A stretch of DNA of 64,000 nt from Tetmemena sp. SeJ-2015 (lineage: Eukaryota; Ciliophora; Spirotrichea; Sporadotrichida; Oxytrichidae). A model generated the notes under the pieces. The model made no database searches. It was given only the letters and a program-made list of their open reading frames with translations, and was not told the DNA's origin. Each line of letters begins with the position of its first letter. Within the stretch, counting starts at the first letter, position 1. The stretch covers positions 1 through 64,000 of the forward strand of contig JAJKFJ010022657.1 of NCBI GenBank assembly GCA_027382625.1. The letters run 5' to 3'. A program made the translations under genes and the position numbers. Below, piece by piece: positions 23,338-35,254 of this stretch.

Positions 23338-26300
23338 TCATATCCTATGATAGAATTAGTTGAAGTGGGCTGAAGAGCTTGCTAAAGCTTTTGCAGATTT
23401 GTTTGTCTCAAGGTAAGGTCCAGAGGAAATAGGGGGCATATTCTGATTAAAATTAAAATAGATGAAACTTTAAATTATAAACTGATCAAAGACGTCAGAT
23501 TTAAAGAGAGTCTCTTTTTGATTTGATGCTCCATCTGAAAACATGGTATTGTTGTTTAGATTGTTCAAAATCATTGTCAAAAATAATTTACACAAGTCAT
23601 ACCAACTGCTGCTTATCCAGATTTCTTTATAGATACTCTTTTGATTACTTTGTTGATTAGGTGGCAACCCATTGCTTGGCAAATTAAATTATGGCTGGAA
23701 ATATTATTGTCCGTGAAAGTCTTTGCCTCTATATTATTAGTCTCTCGCTTCTTAATGATGCTAATCGTACTAATCTTGCTAATGGTAAATTCTTTAGTTA
23801 GTATACTCCTCTCTTCTTTAAGGAATGTAAGTTTCTTGCAGATTGAACTTAAAAATATCTAATATGAAATTGAAAAAGAATTAAATTTAATACACTACCA
23901 TATTTGCCAGATTAGCCTTAGAACTAATTTTATTGATACTACTAACCATTGTAAGTGACTTGATAGATATCCTCTGGTCTTTAGCTTTAATGATAATTCT
24001 AGTATTAAAGTCTGAGATAAATGGTTAAATTTGAATTACTAAAGAGGATATTTCTCTCTGAAGTTGTTTGAATTTCTTTTGTCCTCTGAAAATTGAGTCA
24101 TCAAGGGCGAGCATAAAAATCCATCTGCTATTTCTGAAACCTTGCTTTGCCTTGATTTATGGTCCATATTTGATTTAATAGATTTAAAATTTTCTATACT
24201 GTATCTATATTTGAAGCCCTCAGATCATGATGACTTCCTTAGCTATCAAATCCTTAGCGGTAATCAATCACTTCAGTTCTTTGACCTTTCTTTTTCAATA
24301 ATTTTTTTACACGAGGTATATATAATTGATTCTCCTTTATAAGTATTTAGACTGGCACATTTTTCTAGACCCCTTCAACTGGACCAAATGGATTAATCTG
24401 TTGCTACTAAGCTTGCTAAGTGATTCTATCTTATTTAATTTTGTCTTTTATCTTCGACTCAACATTCTTCAGATATTGGGGTTACTTATGAGCGACTTAT
24501 TTCTGGTCAGCTAGTGCTTTCTTAGAATAAGTTTAAGCTTTTTATTGAAGGGCATGCCTTGTTTCCTTTGCATCCTTAAATTTAAATTGAAGTGTTTGAA
24601 TTAATAATAAATTTTCTGTTACTACTTTGACTCTCTAGCCTCGAAGACCTAGAAGAATGCTATTGCTTACTTTTATGACTTTTAACTTATTCCTATCTAG
24701 GTAAGTTTACTTTCTCTTACTATAAAGCCGAGTGATGTTTCTGTCTTGGAGGGGAATGCTGAATCATAATACCCTGGCTCACTTATCTGTTTAGTACCTG
24801 CTAATTTTAATTCGTGCTCTAATTGTGACTTTCATGCGGTTAGATACTTCCAAACTTTGGGGGCTTTTAATCATGCCTATTTTATTTTAAGTAACTCTTC
24901 TTTGATAGTTCGTCCTGAGCATTTAAATTTGAACTGTGGACTTATTGCTAGCGGATGTTCTCTTTTAAAGAGAAGTATAAATTTAAATTAAGAAAGAAGA
25001 ATAATCTTTTTCCTATATAGGTTAGAGATTAAGCAACAGGCTTTCACTCTCTGATTACCCAAATTTAGATGGTTGTGAATTTTACATTCCTTGTGTATTA
25101 TTATGACCTCTGACTCCAAACATCAAATCTAATTTTGCAGCTGCATCTTTCGCTTCTCTTAAATTAAGAAAAGCTCAATTTAAATTCTCTCAATCTCCTA
25201 TCTAGAGAATCTTCTTTTTCTTGGTGCTGAGGAATTATCTTGTACTGATTTGACTACTCTTGCACCAAATTAAACAAAGCTTAAAAAGAAATAATTCGTG
25301 AGCATTTGCTGAGAAGATGTTTGCTAATTTTGTATAATTGGTGTTCTTTCACTTTCCATTTCTTGACCACTCTTTGCACTTTTGTGAGAGTTATTTTCAA
25401 CTTCATCGTCTCCCCACCATGAAGGATATATTTGAGGATTCAGAGACCTGGTTCTCTTTTAATGCTGATTTTTCTGTGGATAGAGATCCTCCCCAAATAA
25501 AAGTCTGCCTCTGAGCTTCATTCCATTTTTCTGGAATTCAATAAAGTTAAAAATAATTGAGATAGACAGGTCGGCACTTCCTGCTTTTCTTAGGATTCCA
25601 CTTTGGGAGTACTCTCTGTAACTAGGTGAGAAACACTTTCAAATTTATCCTGAGAGTCGTTTATGGCTAAACTTGGCTTTTGGCTACCTCTTTAGACTAT
25701 AAGAATTTAAAAAAGAAAGTTAAAATTACATCTTGCTGTAGTGATGGCTCCCTCACTTGGAAGACTGTTTGATCTCTGACTATAGAAGACTGAGTCTGAA
25801 GTCTCCAAGTCTCTTCTTCTTAAAGCCATCTGCTTGAAACTATTCTTGAATAATCCTAGCTGCTGTTACTTCTTTAGGTAATCAACATATACAACAAAAG
25901 AAAGTTTAAATCGTTTTGAGCCTCCGGTCTCTAGGCGATAAGAGCATTCAAACGAGTGCCATTTGAACTTGCCTTTCCTGCAACAAGCTTGCCTACAGAG
26001 CTGTCTTTACTGAAACTCCGATCAGTTTAGAGGGATTTAAGTATCTTAGAACTATTCCTCGAGTTTTCTCTTCTCTTTTCATTTAAAGAACAAAGAAGCA
26101 AACCTCTAATAAATATTCATTCGACCTCACAGAATCTATGCTTTAATCTGAAGAAAGTTAAAATAACATTTATGTCCTAGTTTTCTTCTCGACTCCGAAC
26201 TAATGCTTTCATTTTAAACTATAAAAGGTGTTGAGATGCTCAAAATTATATTTACCAACTATCTCTTCAAGATCTTTCACTGAGAGAGAATTCACAGACT

Positions 26301-26415
26301 GGCCTGCTTTCTCAAGCTCCTGAATTCCCATCACTATAGAAGCCTTGACTACTCTTGACCATTAAGTTTCACTGAAGTTCTTCAAGAATTCTCTGATCTT
26401 GCGACTTGCAATTCA
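23338..26415 (-). CDS. multi-exon polar protein, unrecognised
   Basis: Upstream exons are clear. Near 26.3 kb, R-K-I-R-E-F-L-K-N-F and M-G-I-Q-E-L-E-K-A-G precede a GTAAATATAA...TTTATAG intron. Near 26.0 kb there is a Ser/Arg-rich piece, and near 25.4 kb a basic Trp-containing piece (P-S-W-W-G-D-D-E-V). A coiled stretch lies near 24.0 kb. The 3' end is Gln/Tyr-rich and reaches the TGA at 23338-23340. Plus-strand frames in 23.6-25.5 kb are also long and open but contain several TGA and lie opposite these polar exons, so I treat them as shadows. The start codon was not found, since a TGA lies directly before the first exon. The gene is divergent from MPC2 with about 70 bp between. Function unknown. 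Confidence 0.55.
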
Positions 26416-26484
26416 AATTAAAGTTATAACGATTTATTTCTCTGAATTTTCTAAGAGAATAATAAGATTAATATAAAGTTGAAA

Positions 26485-27087
26485 ATGGTTGGAATCGTTC
26501 CTGTAATTCAAAACGCAGTCCTCTCCCTTCCCTGGCCAAGTGGAATTAGAACTCTACTTCTTCACCCTGCAGGACCTTTCACCAGTAAGTTCAATGGAAT
26601 CAGTTGAATAGTCAATAACTATCTCTATATAAATATTATCTGATAAGGGGGTTTCCTTTTTTCTTGTATAAAAGTCCCATCAGATTTATTCCACTATCTC
26701 AATTTGTATGCTAAATAAAAGCATAGTTTTCTTCTGGGCTCCCACTTTCAAATGGATGATTACAATTGCCAACATTGGAGACTTCAAGAAACCTGCAGAG
26801 AACATCTCAGTGAATCAGCAAATAGCTATTTGCTGCACTGGATTCATCTGGTCAAGATATGCGTAAGTATCCTCCCTCAATCCTAATTACGTAGTAATCT
26901 AATATCCTGAAAATATATATCTGCAAACTATTAACTTATCCACTTTTATAGCACTCAAATCACCCCCATCAACTACAACCTCATGATTGTCAACTTATTC
27001 ATGGGGATGTCAGGGGTCTATTAATTATACAGGAAGAGCTAAGTCCCTGCAGAGAAAGGAGGCTTCTGGGGTCATCCTAAAAAATGA
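26485..27087 (+). CDS. MPC2: mitochondrial pyruvate carrier subunit 2
   Basis: Seen: exons 26485-26584, 26727-26862 and 26952-27087 splice in frame to a 123-residue protein, normal for the family. Introns are 142 and 89 nt, both GT...AG. Motifs in order: H-P-A-G-P-F-T, F-F-W-A-P-T-F-K-W, P-A-E-N-I-S-V-N-Q-Q, W-S-R-Y-A, N-Y-N-L-M-I-V-N, and Y-Q-L-Y-R, whose Gln is encoded by TAA at 27022-27024. The hydrophobic segments fit the family's membrane helices. Known: MPC1 and MPC2 pair in the inner mitochondrial membrane and import pyruvate. This one matches the MPC2 branch. No MPC1 partner lies in the window. The start is preceded by AAA, with a short divergent spacer to the minus gene at 26415. Confidence 0.96.
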
Positions 27088-27323
27088 AGACGACGCTGTT
27101 CAAGTTTAAAGATAGGATATAGTAATTTCTACTAAGAATTTAAAACAAGAGATCTTAAGCTTAAATACTTAACTATAACTTAGCATACGAATATTTTTCT
27201 AAGGATTGAGAATAAGTGGGAACAAATCTAGGAGTTTAGATATTTCAAAATATCTCTTCATCCTATTTCGTTCTTCAATATCTCAAAATATTTCTTAAGT
27301 TGGTGGTGGTTGAAGTATCATTC
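27088..27323. other. spacer between two converging genes
   Basis: Contains two diverged copies of a TCTCAAAATATNTCTT-like sequence (near 27.24-27.26 and 27.28-27.30 kb), possibly a degraded direct repeat. No gene seen. Confidence 0.4.
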
Positions 27324-27525
27324 TCACATTTATTCAATTTGAGTCTTAACTGTTTCACTTAAAACATGAAATTCTTTAAGCAAAAACTTCTTGTTCAATC
27401 CAAGGTGGCTGCTGATTTCTGAGCTGAGCTTCTTAAGCTCCTCAAATTATAATAGGGCAATGAAATATCATTTTAATAAAGATTTAAAGACTTGCAATAA
27501 GTTGATTTTCTAAATCGTTCATCAT
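27324..27525 (-). CDS. very small coiled-coil protein
   Basis: Starts with two ATG at 27525-27520 (M-M-N-D-L-E-N-Q-L-I-A). An intron of about 50 nt ending ...ATTTGAG or nearby is needed to reach a clear helical exon (F-E-E-L-K-K-L-S-S-E-I-S-S-H-L) and the TGA at 27324-27326. The product would be about 50 residues. The exact splice is not resolved, and it could instead be a 3' exon of the gene to its right, which otherwise ends at 27600. Too short for family assignment. Confidence 0.4.
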
Positions 27526-27599
27526 TTTGACCTTAGCGGCTTATCAATTTATTTATATTTGAATTCAAATTTTATTCTCCTATATGTTAAGACAAGCTA

Positions 27600-29109
27600 T
27601 CATCTATGCTTAAGATCCTCAAGTTCTCTCTCCAATTTTAGTCTTGCTGCCTTCTCCTCATCCAACTCAGTTTGCAAGTGCTGAATGTATGTTTTGTTGC
27701 TCAATCGTGATATCTCACTCTTTTTCAGTTAAATCTATTACTCTTTATAACTTTACTACTAACTCTTAGCGATGCCTGAGAATCTGCTACCTCTTGAAAG
27801 TCTACTCATGGTCTCCTCTCTGTTTAGTTCATCTTGATTTGCCTCTCCTCCTAATTCATCAACTCTGTCATTCAACTCGTCCAAGTGTGCTTGCGATAGG
27901 TCATCATTGTTGTTCTAGAAATCATGCTGATTTTTCTCATCGTTATCTGCTCTAAGAATCCTGCTCACTTTCTCCAATTCTTTTTCACTCATTCTCTCGA
28001 CTGCCTCCAAAATCTTCTACTTCTAAGCTGCACCATCTTTTCCACCAAAGTTAGCAATTAAAAATGTTCTTAAGCATTGAGAGCGACTCTTCCACCTGAA
28101 GTTCCTGGTCTAGAACCGATATGCTGCATGATGGATCGAGAACCTTGCTTTGAATGAGAAGCAGAGATGATGCTCTTGGGGCCGCCTCCGTTCACAATAC
28201 TTCCAGCCACGCTTTTCTTGACTGAGAGAGTTTCAAGATTGTTCTCGTTAAATCTTGCTATATCTTGGGCCATAAGTTGCTTCTATTGCTTAAAATGGAG
28301 AGCAGTATTATAAAACGAAATGCTATTGGGCCATTGAAGAGGATAGTGTATTTGAAAACTTGCCTTGAGTGTTAGATCTCTTGGATGCTTGTTTACTTCT
28401 AGGCATATATGAATAAGGGTTTAGTCCTGCTTTAACATTCACTCCTGCTTTTTTAGCACCAGTGTTGTTTGCAGATCGTTCTCTCAGCATATCCTTCTTA
28501 GTTATAATTGCATTTCCACCGTTGAATAATTAAAATTAATAGATGATATAAAATAGGTGAATGCAGGAACAGAGCCTGGTTCTTGATTTGGCTGATGGAA
28601 TTAGGATCCAAAGCTCTTTCTGAAGTCATTCATAGTTCTGTGGCCCGAGTTGAGAGTGTTACTATAGAATTCAGATTAAGTAAGATATGGTGTTCAATTC
28701 AACATATTATAAAAATGAAACTAGAAACGTTTAAATTAATCCATCCCATGCACAGATTACACCCTAGGTATCTTATTTCAAGTAAAGGGATCTCGAAAGA
28801 TTTGTTATTGGTTATATTCAAATGAAAGGCTAGTTAACTTACTATGAAAAGAGATCAGCTCCACCTGTAAGAGATCCGTTGAAGCCCTACGTATTCTAGA
28901 AGTCCATCTGTCGCTCCATGAAACTAAACTAAATGTTACATTTTCAAGGAATCTAGAATTATATTTTTCCTCATTATCAGACTTAGGATTATATGGAAGC
29001 CTAAGTTTGCATCTCAGAAACCTTCTTTTATCTTTACTTACTGACTAGAAGCTTTGAATTCTTAGGCAACGCGCTGTTGCCAAGCCATGTGATCAGCGTG
29101 GTAGCTCAT
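27600..29109 (-). CDS. coiled-coil protein with Gly/Ser-rich middle
   Basis: Starts at the ATG at 29109 (M-S-Y-H-A-D-H-M-A-W-Q-Q-R-V-A-Q-E-F). An intron GTAAGTAAAG...TTTAGTTTAG joins it to M-E-R-Q-M-D-F-Q-N-T-Q. Later exons give K-K-D-M-L-R-E-R-S-A-N-N, then M-A-Q-D-I-A-R-F-N-E-N-N-L-E-T-L, a Gly/Ser-rich linker (S-R-P-G-T-S-G-G-R-V), and a C-terminal coiled coil ending E-L-E-D-L-K-H-R at the TGA at 27600-27602. The final 110 residues are classic heptad-type (E-V-E-R-M-S-E-K-E-L-E-K-V type content). No family recognised; the form suits a cytoskeletal or basal-body protein. The intron structure between 28.3 and 28.8 kb is not fully solved. Confidence 0.65.
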
Positions 29110-29516
29110 TTATAATTTTATTCCTTAAAAATAAATATTAACTCTACAAAACGGGTAAACCTTCTAATTAGAGGATTTCTTATTTATTAGCTTTATTTTG
29201 AAAGTGTTGTTTACACAATGAAGTGATTAGATTATTTCTCAACAAAAGATTTAAAATTTGTGTATTAAGAATTCAATTATAGAGAATGGATTAGGAAAAA
29301 GTGGAAAATGCTATGATTTGATGCCATTATAAATTTGGATTTTTAGGATGATGGGGTTAACGGATACAACTCCCATTCATTTAATTTAATAAATAAATTA
29401 TAATTGCCAAAACAGCACGCATACCTAAAATCTTAACTTAAAATCTTAAAGCACTTGATAGCAACATTAAGTTTCGTTATAAAAAGTAAGAATTAAGTGG
29501 ACCTCATCAGCTCAAA
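29110..29516. promoter_or_regulatory. 407-bp divergent intergenic region
   Basis: AT-rich space between the minus gene starting at 29109 and the plus gene starting at 29517, so it should hold both promoters. No TATA-like or other motif stands out from the general AT richness, and I see no RNA gene. Confidence 0.45.
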
Positions 29517-32500
29517 ATGAAGAAAATATCTGGAAGCAAAGAAATAGGAGGAGGTGGAGATAAGTCTGAAAATAAAACACTCCAAAATAGCAAAGCAATA
29601 AATAACTCCAGAAATCAACAGATTAATCCTCAAGCAGCAAATACTTAGAAGAAGCAAACTTAAGGACCACCCTCCAATACTGTTACTGCTAATAAAGGCT
29701 CGAGAAATGAAATGCTAGTATTTATTGTTTAATTGTAGAGATTATTTCAGTTGATTTATTTAATGCACTTTACTAACTCCTCTCAGAGCAGCAAAGATGA
29801 AAGACAAACAACGAATGAAGGGGCGAGAACTCCTAGATCTGCTCATAAGCCCGAAATAAGCTCAGATAACTAAAAGGTTCGAGATAAAAGTTAGAAGCTG
29901 CTCTTTATTTAGTTAGATGATTAGTTTTTAGCAGAACCCTTTCTTTGAGGAATTTGATGGACACAAGATTTCTAAGTTTGATACTTCAGTGAATAACGAG
30001 TAAATTTCCCCGAGCAAGGAGCAACACTATTTTACTGCAAGCTTCCAAACTGACGGCTAATAAAATCAGCAGCAGTCACACTAGAAAAAGAAATCCTCAT
30101 AAGCTAATTGCTACTTCTTAGACTGTAGTGGAAAGGGAAATAAGAAGAACTATCACAGCAGTTACATCATTGATTTATTAATAAATTCTACTTAAAGTTA
30201 TAACATGGATGTTTAGTAGAATTTAAAAGAGGAGCAAGATGAAGAAGATGATGATCATATTTGCGATGAGTATAGTTATTAAAGTTTGTATTAAGTTTTT
30301 CAGTATTGCACTCATGATTAGTAAAGCAGCTCATTAGTCGAAGGAAAGCAGATTTAAGACTAGGCGTAATTGAGCTATTCTCAAACTAAAGATAGCAATT
30401 AGAAAGCATAGTCCTCAGTCTTTAAATCCATAAGCAAGATAGAGGGTCATTCATAAAGCCCCGATAGAGCCCATACTCCATCAAGACTTTAAATTAATAG
30501 TTTGAGCGCAAAACTTGCAGAGAAAAACTCTGCCTCTTATCAACAATCGGGAACACCAAACTCAAAGCACCAACCCTAAATTCAATAAATATAGTTGATA
30601 TCTATTCTTAATTCATTAGTTCAGTAGCAGGATTAAATCCCCAGAAGATTAACAAAGAGGCGATGAATAATTTAGCACCCTTACCTACGGAAAAAAAAGG
30701 GGGGAAAAATTTAAAAAAAACCCCAAAAAAAAAAAAAACCCCCGGTTTAACAAAAAAAGGGCCAAAATTAAAAAAAAAGGGGGCCCCAAAAAAGGGGCCC
30801 GGCCCAAAAAAAAAAAAATTTTTTTTTTTTTTAAAAAATTTTTTTTATTTAAAAAAACTTTTTTTAAAAAAAAATTTTTCCCCCCCTTTTAAAAACCCTT
30901 TTTTCCCCCAAAAAAAAATTTAAAAATTTTGGATAAAAAAATTTTTTTTTAAAAATTTTTTTAGGTTTTTTTTTAAAAAAAAAAAAATTTTTAAGGGGGA
31001 ATTGGAAAAAAAAAAATTTTTTAAACCGGGAACCTTTTTTCCGTTTTTGGGAAAAAATTTCCCCCAAAAAAAAATTTTTTTTTCCCCTTTGTTTTTTTCC
31101 CCAAAAGGGTTGGGGAAAACCGGGGGAAAAAATTTTAAAGGTTTTTCCCCCCAAATTTAAAAGTTTGAAAAAAAAAAAAAAAGGGGAAAAATTTATTTTT
31201 GGAAAATTTTTTTTTTAATTTTTTTTTTTCAAAAAAAAAAAGGGGGTTTTTAAAAAAAAATTTTTTTTTTAAAAAAAAATTGAATTTTAAACCCCCCTTT
31301 TTTAAAAGGGAAAGGGGGTTTTTTCCCCCAAAAAACCCAACCCCCTTTAAAAAAGGGAAAAAAAAAAGGGGGCCCCCCCCCTTTCCTTGGGCCCAAAAAA
31401 AAGGGGTTTAAAAAAAAAAAAAATTTTTTTTAAATTTTTTTTTATTTAAAGGGGGGGGAAAACCCCAAAAAAAAAAAAAACCCCTTTAAAATTTGGGTTT
31501 AAAAAACCTTTTTTTTTTAAAAAGGCTTTTTTTTTTAATTTTTTTTTTTAAAAGAAATCAAAAAAAAATTTTTAAATTTTTTTAAAAAAGGGGGGAAAAA
31601 AATTTTTTAAAATTTTTTTAAAAAAGGGGGAAAAAAGGAAAAAAAAAAAAAAAAAAAAATTTTTTAAAAAAAAAAGGGTTTTTTTAAAAAAATTTCTTGG
31701 GAAAAAAAAAAATTTTTAAAAATTTTTAAAAAAAAAAAAAAAAAGGAAAAAAATTTTTAAAAAATTTAAGAAAAAAAAAAAAAAAAGGGGGGGGTTTCCC
31801 CCCAAAAAAACAAAATTAAAAAACCCCCCCCCAAAAAAACCAAAAAAAATTGGGCAAAAAAAGGGGGGTTTTTTAAAAAGGGGAAAAGGGGGAAAAAAAA
31901 AATTTTTTAAAAAAAATTTTTTTCCCCCCCCAAAACCCCAAACAAAGTTTTTCCCAAAAAAAAAAAAAAAAGGGGGAATTTTTTATTTTTTTTAAAAAAA
32001 AATTCCCCCCCCAAATTTTTTTTTTTTTAAAATTTTTTAAATTTTTTAATTTTTAAAAAAAAGGAAAAATTTTTTTTTTTTTTTTAAAAAAAAAATTTTA
32101 AAACCAAACCTTTTTTTCCAACAAAAGAGAAAGATGCAGTTGATGATTGAAGAGAAACAGCTGATCTTGAAAACTCTTAAATAGGATAAGTTGAACCACT
32201 TGAAGTAACCTATTTTCTTCTAGTTAAAAAATTCTGAAGTAAGAAGAGTTAAATGAAAAGGAGATAGATTTGTGCCTCTAAAGATAGAAGAATCTTCCGG
32301 GAGCAAACCTAGACATGACCCTTTAGGTAACTCTAGTAAATGAAAAGATGAAAGAAAAGGCCCGAGAGTATGATTCAATTTTTAATGGACTTGCAAAAGA
32401 TCTATAAGCTCAATAAAAGAGCCATGATGAGTGCTTAAGAGCGCCATAACTGTGAATAGAAAATGTAGAGTCTTATCAAGCAACAAAGATAGAAGAAAAT

Positions 32501-34180
32501 TTTTTACTCTTGACTTTTATTTATAGCTTGAGTAGGATAATTTAAAAGAGAACATAAAGGAGGCAGATGAAATTCTAAAATACATTAGAGAGCACGCTTA
32601 GCACAAGACAAACGAAGAAACAAACAGGCTAAAGTTTATCAGAAATAAAGGTCACGATATATTGAAGGCCATTTAACAAGATGAAGACAAGAGCCAAGTT
32701 TAAAATTCTGTAATGGGAAGTTCTTTCACAACAAGAGAAAAGAGCGGAAATTCGAGATTCGCTACTAAAACCCCTCTTATTTAATATTTCCTTTCTTTAC
32801 CTCTGAGATTAATCACAGTAGTTCAATCATCAAATAAGATAGGAGTGTTTCCCCAAACATCGTTGCTTAAAGTAATCAATTGAGAAATGGGCAGACCCAC
32901 GCCTTTGGCAAAAATAACGATTTGAACTAGTAATTGCAAAGCTATATGCAAACAAAGATTACGAAACATAAAAATCAGCACATTAGTTGCATCTCGATCA
33001 ATCAAGTGGAAGAGAACTAAACCCTTTTTATTATTTGTATTCAATTCAAATGTTATAACTAGGGGACATTTAATCTTTCATCCATGAATAATATAATGTA
33101 TATCTAGAATAAATTCTTAACTTTAATAAGTCTCAAGCGATCCTATAAAGTTCCGATAATAAATCATTTAGGCAAGCAGATAAGTCAACAGACAGAAGTT
33201 CAAGCGCCATCAAAATGACATAAAGTACTAGAGTCAATACTCAACAAGAAGAGAAATCTAAGCCAAGAACTAGAGACTTATCTTCTAAGGCCATTATAAA
33301 ACCACACGGTATCAAAGAAAGGGATTAAAACATTGCAAATACAACCTTCAGAAAAGATTCCGATCAATAATTTAAAAAATTTTCAATCTTTTTCTTAATT
33401 AGGTATCAAGTGATGAGTTCAAGCAAATCTTCTCATGACTTGAATAGACACTTCAACTTGTAAAGCGGAAGAGTTTAAGAAGAGAAGAAACAAAGTTATT
33501 TTGAAAAGACTACCACAATAACTCAGTCTAGTATACTTTAAATATATTCTAAACATTTTTAAAGTAGTATCAACTCTTAGTAAATGAAAGGAACATTTGA
33601 TTTTTCATAAACTTCAGATCGGAAGTTGCAGCACTTATATTTTAAAAATAATTTGAAATATATAGCAGCAAAGTAAAAGTGATCTTTGAGTTTATACAAT
33701 TTTTTTCATAAGTGCTGTAAGAATAGGCAATGAAAGCTAAAGCACATCTAACAAGTATGAAAAAGTTCCTGTAGTCGAGGCTAAATTAGATATCAAGCTT
33801 CCCTAAAATAAGGCACTTAAGCAGTCCAACATTCATAGCTCATAAGCAGCAACAACAATTAACAAGACGACCAACAACAACGCGAATTCTAAATCTCAAA
33901 AATCCTAATAAGCAAATGTTTTTTAAATGTCTTTTAAATATAAACAAATAACTCGAATTAGTAGTAGGCAACTTATGCCACAGTTAACTTATTCTGAAAC
34001 TACCTCAGTGAATTATCCTTCTATAAATATCATTTGCATCTATGATTATTAGCCTAATATTTTATTGAGCTTTTCATATCTTCTTTAAGAAAGATGATCA
34101 ATATCCCAAATACCAAGTGTTGAATGTATCAGAGTCTATTAAATTCTAAATAAAAGTTCTGAAGAATCAAAATGGCTTTT
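29517..34180 (+). CDS. long Ser/Gln-rich coiled-coil protein, interrupted by damaged sequence
   Basis: ATG at 29517 (M-K-K-I-S-G-S-K-E-I-G-G-G-G). The first 1.1 kb is polar, with an acidic patch (E-E-Q-D-E-E-D-D-D-H) near 30.24 kb. From about 30690 to 32110 the sequence degenerates into homopolymers. After it, coiled-coil exons resume (M-Q-L-M-I-E-E-K-Q-L-I-L-K), then N-E-K-E-I-D-L-C-L-Q-R, then a Ser/Thr/Gln-rich stretch to about 34.1 kb. The reading ends ...K-N-Q-N-G-F at the TGA at 34178-34180, overlapping the next start by 9 bp. The matching composition on both sides argues for one gene whose middle is unreadable, but two genes are possible. Confidence 0.55.
30690..32110. other. homopolymer-run region, almost certainly corrupted sequence
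   Basis: About 1.4 kb made almost wholly of runs of one base (A, T, G or C, mostly 4 to 15 long) with hardly any alternating dinucleotides. Both flanks are normal coding sequence of the same gene. It is not a simple repeat, since all four bases form runs in irregular order. This looks like real sequence distorted by a base-calling or consensus failure rather than biology. The three ORFs that cross it (for example 30663-30923) are meaningless. Confidence 0.85.
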
Positions 34181-35254
34181 GAGTGGTTCCCGATTCTAGA
34201 AGGTAGATACCTTAGTTATCGAAGCTACTTGACTTTGACTGGTACCTGTGTGATGTTCATGATATTTCTTTTTTGGCTTACTCTGCTAAAACTTTACAAA
34301 GTGTATCTCCATAGAAAGCATATAAGAGAGAATAGAGAATTTAAATATGAAAATATTTACATTAATTATTGCATGAAGCTTATTATTAAATTCTTTGAGG
34401 GGAATTAGCTATTAGACTTGATAGGTGATGACAAGTATGAGGAGACAGAGCAATTGCTATCTCAAAATTCTTTCTTTGAATCTAGTCCAAAGCATCAAAG
34501 CTGGCATCAAAGGACTTCCTATCAGAACTATATTTAGCAGTAATCCAAGACTAGGTTCTAAATCAATAACTACGATAACAAAAATTGTCAGCAAGCAAAT
34601 TTAGAAGAAGATTCTCTCTCGGATTAGGACTAACAAGAGGAATAGAATCCTCATGGGACCAAATAAAGGAGGAGAGATTTACACGATGAAGGAGAAGATG
34701 AGACGAGATCGAAGACTAGAATATTATAAGACGGAAGCAAAGAACTCACCACACCTTTGCTCTATGATTACAAGAGATAGGATAATGTTTTAAGTTTTAA
34801 AGCTCTATTTTAATTGAATGCTGATAAAGAGGAGAAAATGAATAACTAGAAAAAACTTAAAAGAAATTAAAATACCCTATCTTAAATTAACCTCATCAAT
34901 CATAGACAATCACCCTTAGCCTACGTTCAAGAGAGCAAGTTACAATAAGAGAGAGCGAAGACGCCAATCTAATAGATTAGGATTGAAATGAATTGCGTAA
35001 ATGGTATAATTGAAATGAAGAATGGACTTACCTCTAATATTTTGGCTGACTCGTTATAGAGAGAGAGAGAGAGAGTAGTAGTAGTAGTAGTAGTAGTACT
35101 ATAACGAGACAGCCAAATTATCTGGACCACCAGCCACCTCTCCTATTAAGTTTAATTCAATCATAACCGACCGCTCTCTTAAATTATTAATGATCACCTT
35201 TTAATTAAAGATGCGGACCTCCACTTCTCAATTCTAACCGCCACTTCTAAATGA
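34172..35254 (+). CDS. single-pass membrane protein with long Gln-rich tail
   Basis: One uninterrupted frame of 360 residues from the ATG at 34172 (M-A-F-E-W-F-P-I-L-E-G-R) to the TGA at 35252-35254. Residues about 22 to 43 are one hydrophobic segment (T-C-V-M-F-M-I-F-L-F-W-L-T-L-L), followed by Lys/Arg, which suits a cytosolic tail. The tail is charged and Gln-rich, with an acidic stretch near residue 140. From about residue 290 the frame runs through an AG and TAG microsatellite and an inverted repeat (35042-35116), giving a run of Val, so the last 70 residues may be a later insertion. Its ATG overlaps the stop of the gene before it. No family recognised. Confidence 0.65.
35042..35116. repeat. 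18-bp inverted repeat around (AG)n/(TAG)n microsatellites
   Basis: Left arm 35042-35059 (TTGGCTGACTCGTTATAG) and right arm 35099-35116, its reverse complement with one mismatch in 18. The spacer is an AG dinucleotide run directly joined to a TAG trinucleotide run. The arms would fold into a strong hairpin. It sits just before the change to G+C-rich DNA. Confidence 0.9.

Noticed and set aside
23641..25500. Long plus-strand open frames with plausible protein sequence
   Set aside because: They contain several TGA and lie opposite polar minus-strand exons joined by good introns. They are shadows.
29060..29110. tRNA-like piece (GGCAAC...GTTGCC stem and GTAGCTCA)
   Set aside because: No full cloverleaf. 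The same bases encode the N terminus of a minus-strand gene.
30663..31411. Lys/Phe/Pro-rich ORFs
   Set aside because: They only reflect homopolymer runs in damaged sequence.
31925..31950. CCCCAAAACCCC, like a ciliate telomere repeat
   Set aside because: It lies within the homopolymer-corrupted region and is not repeated.
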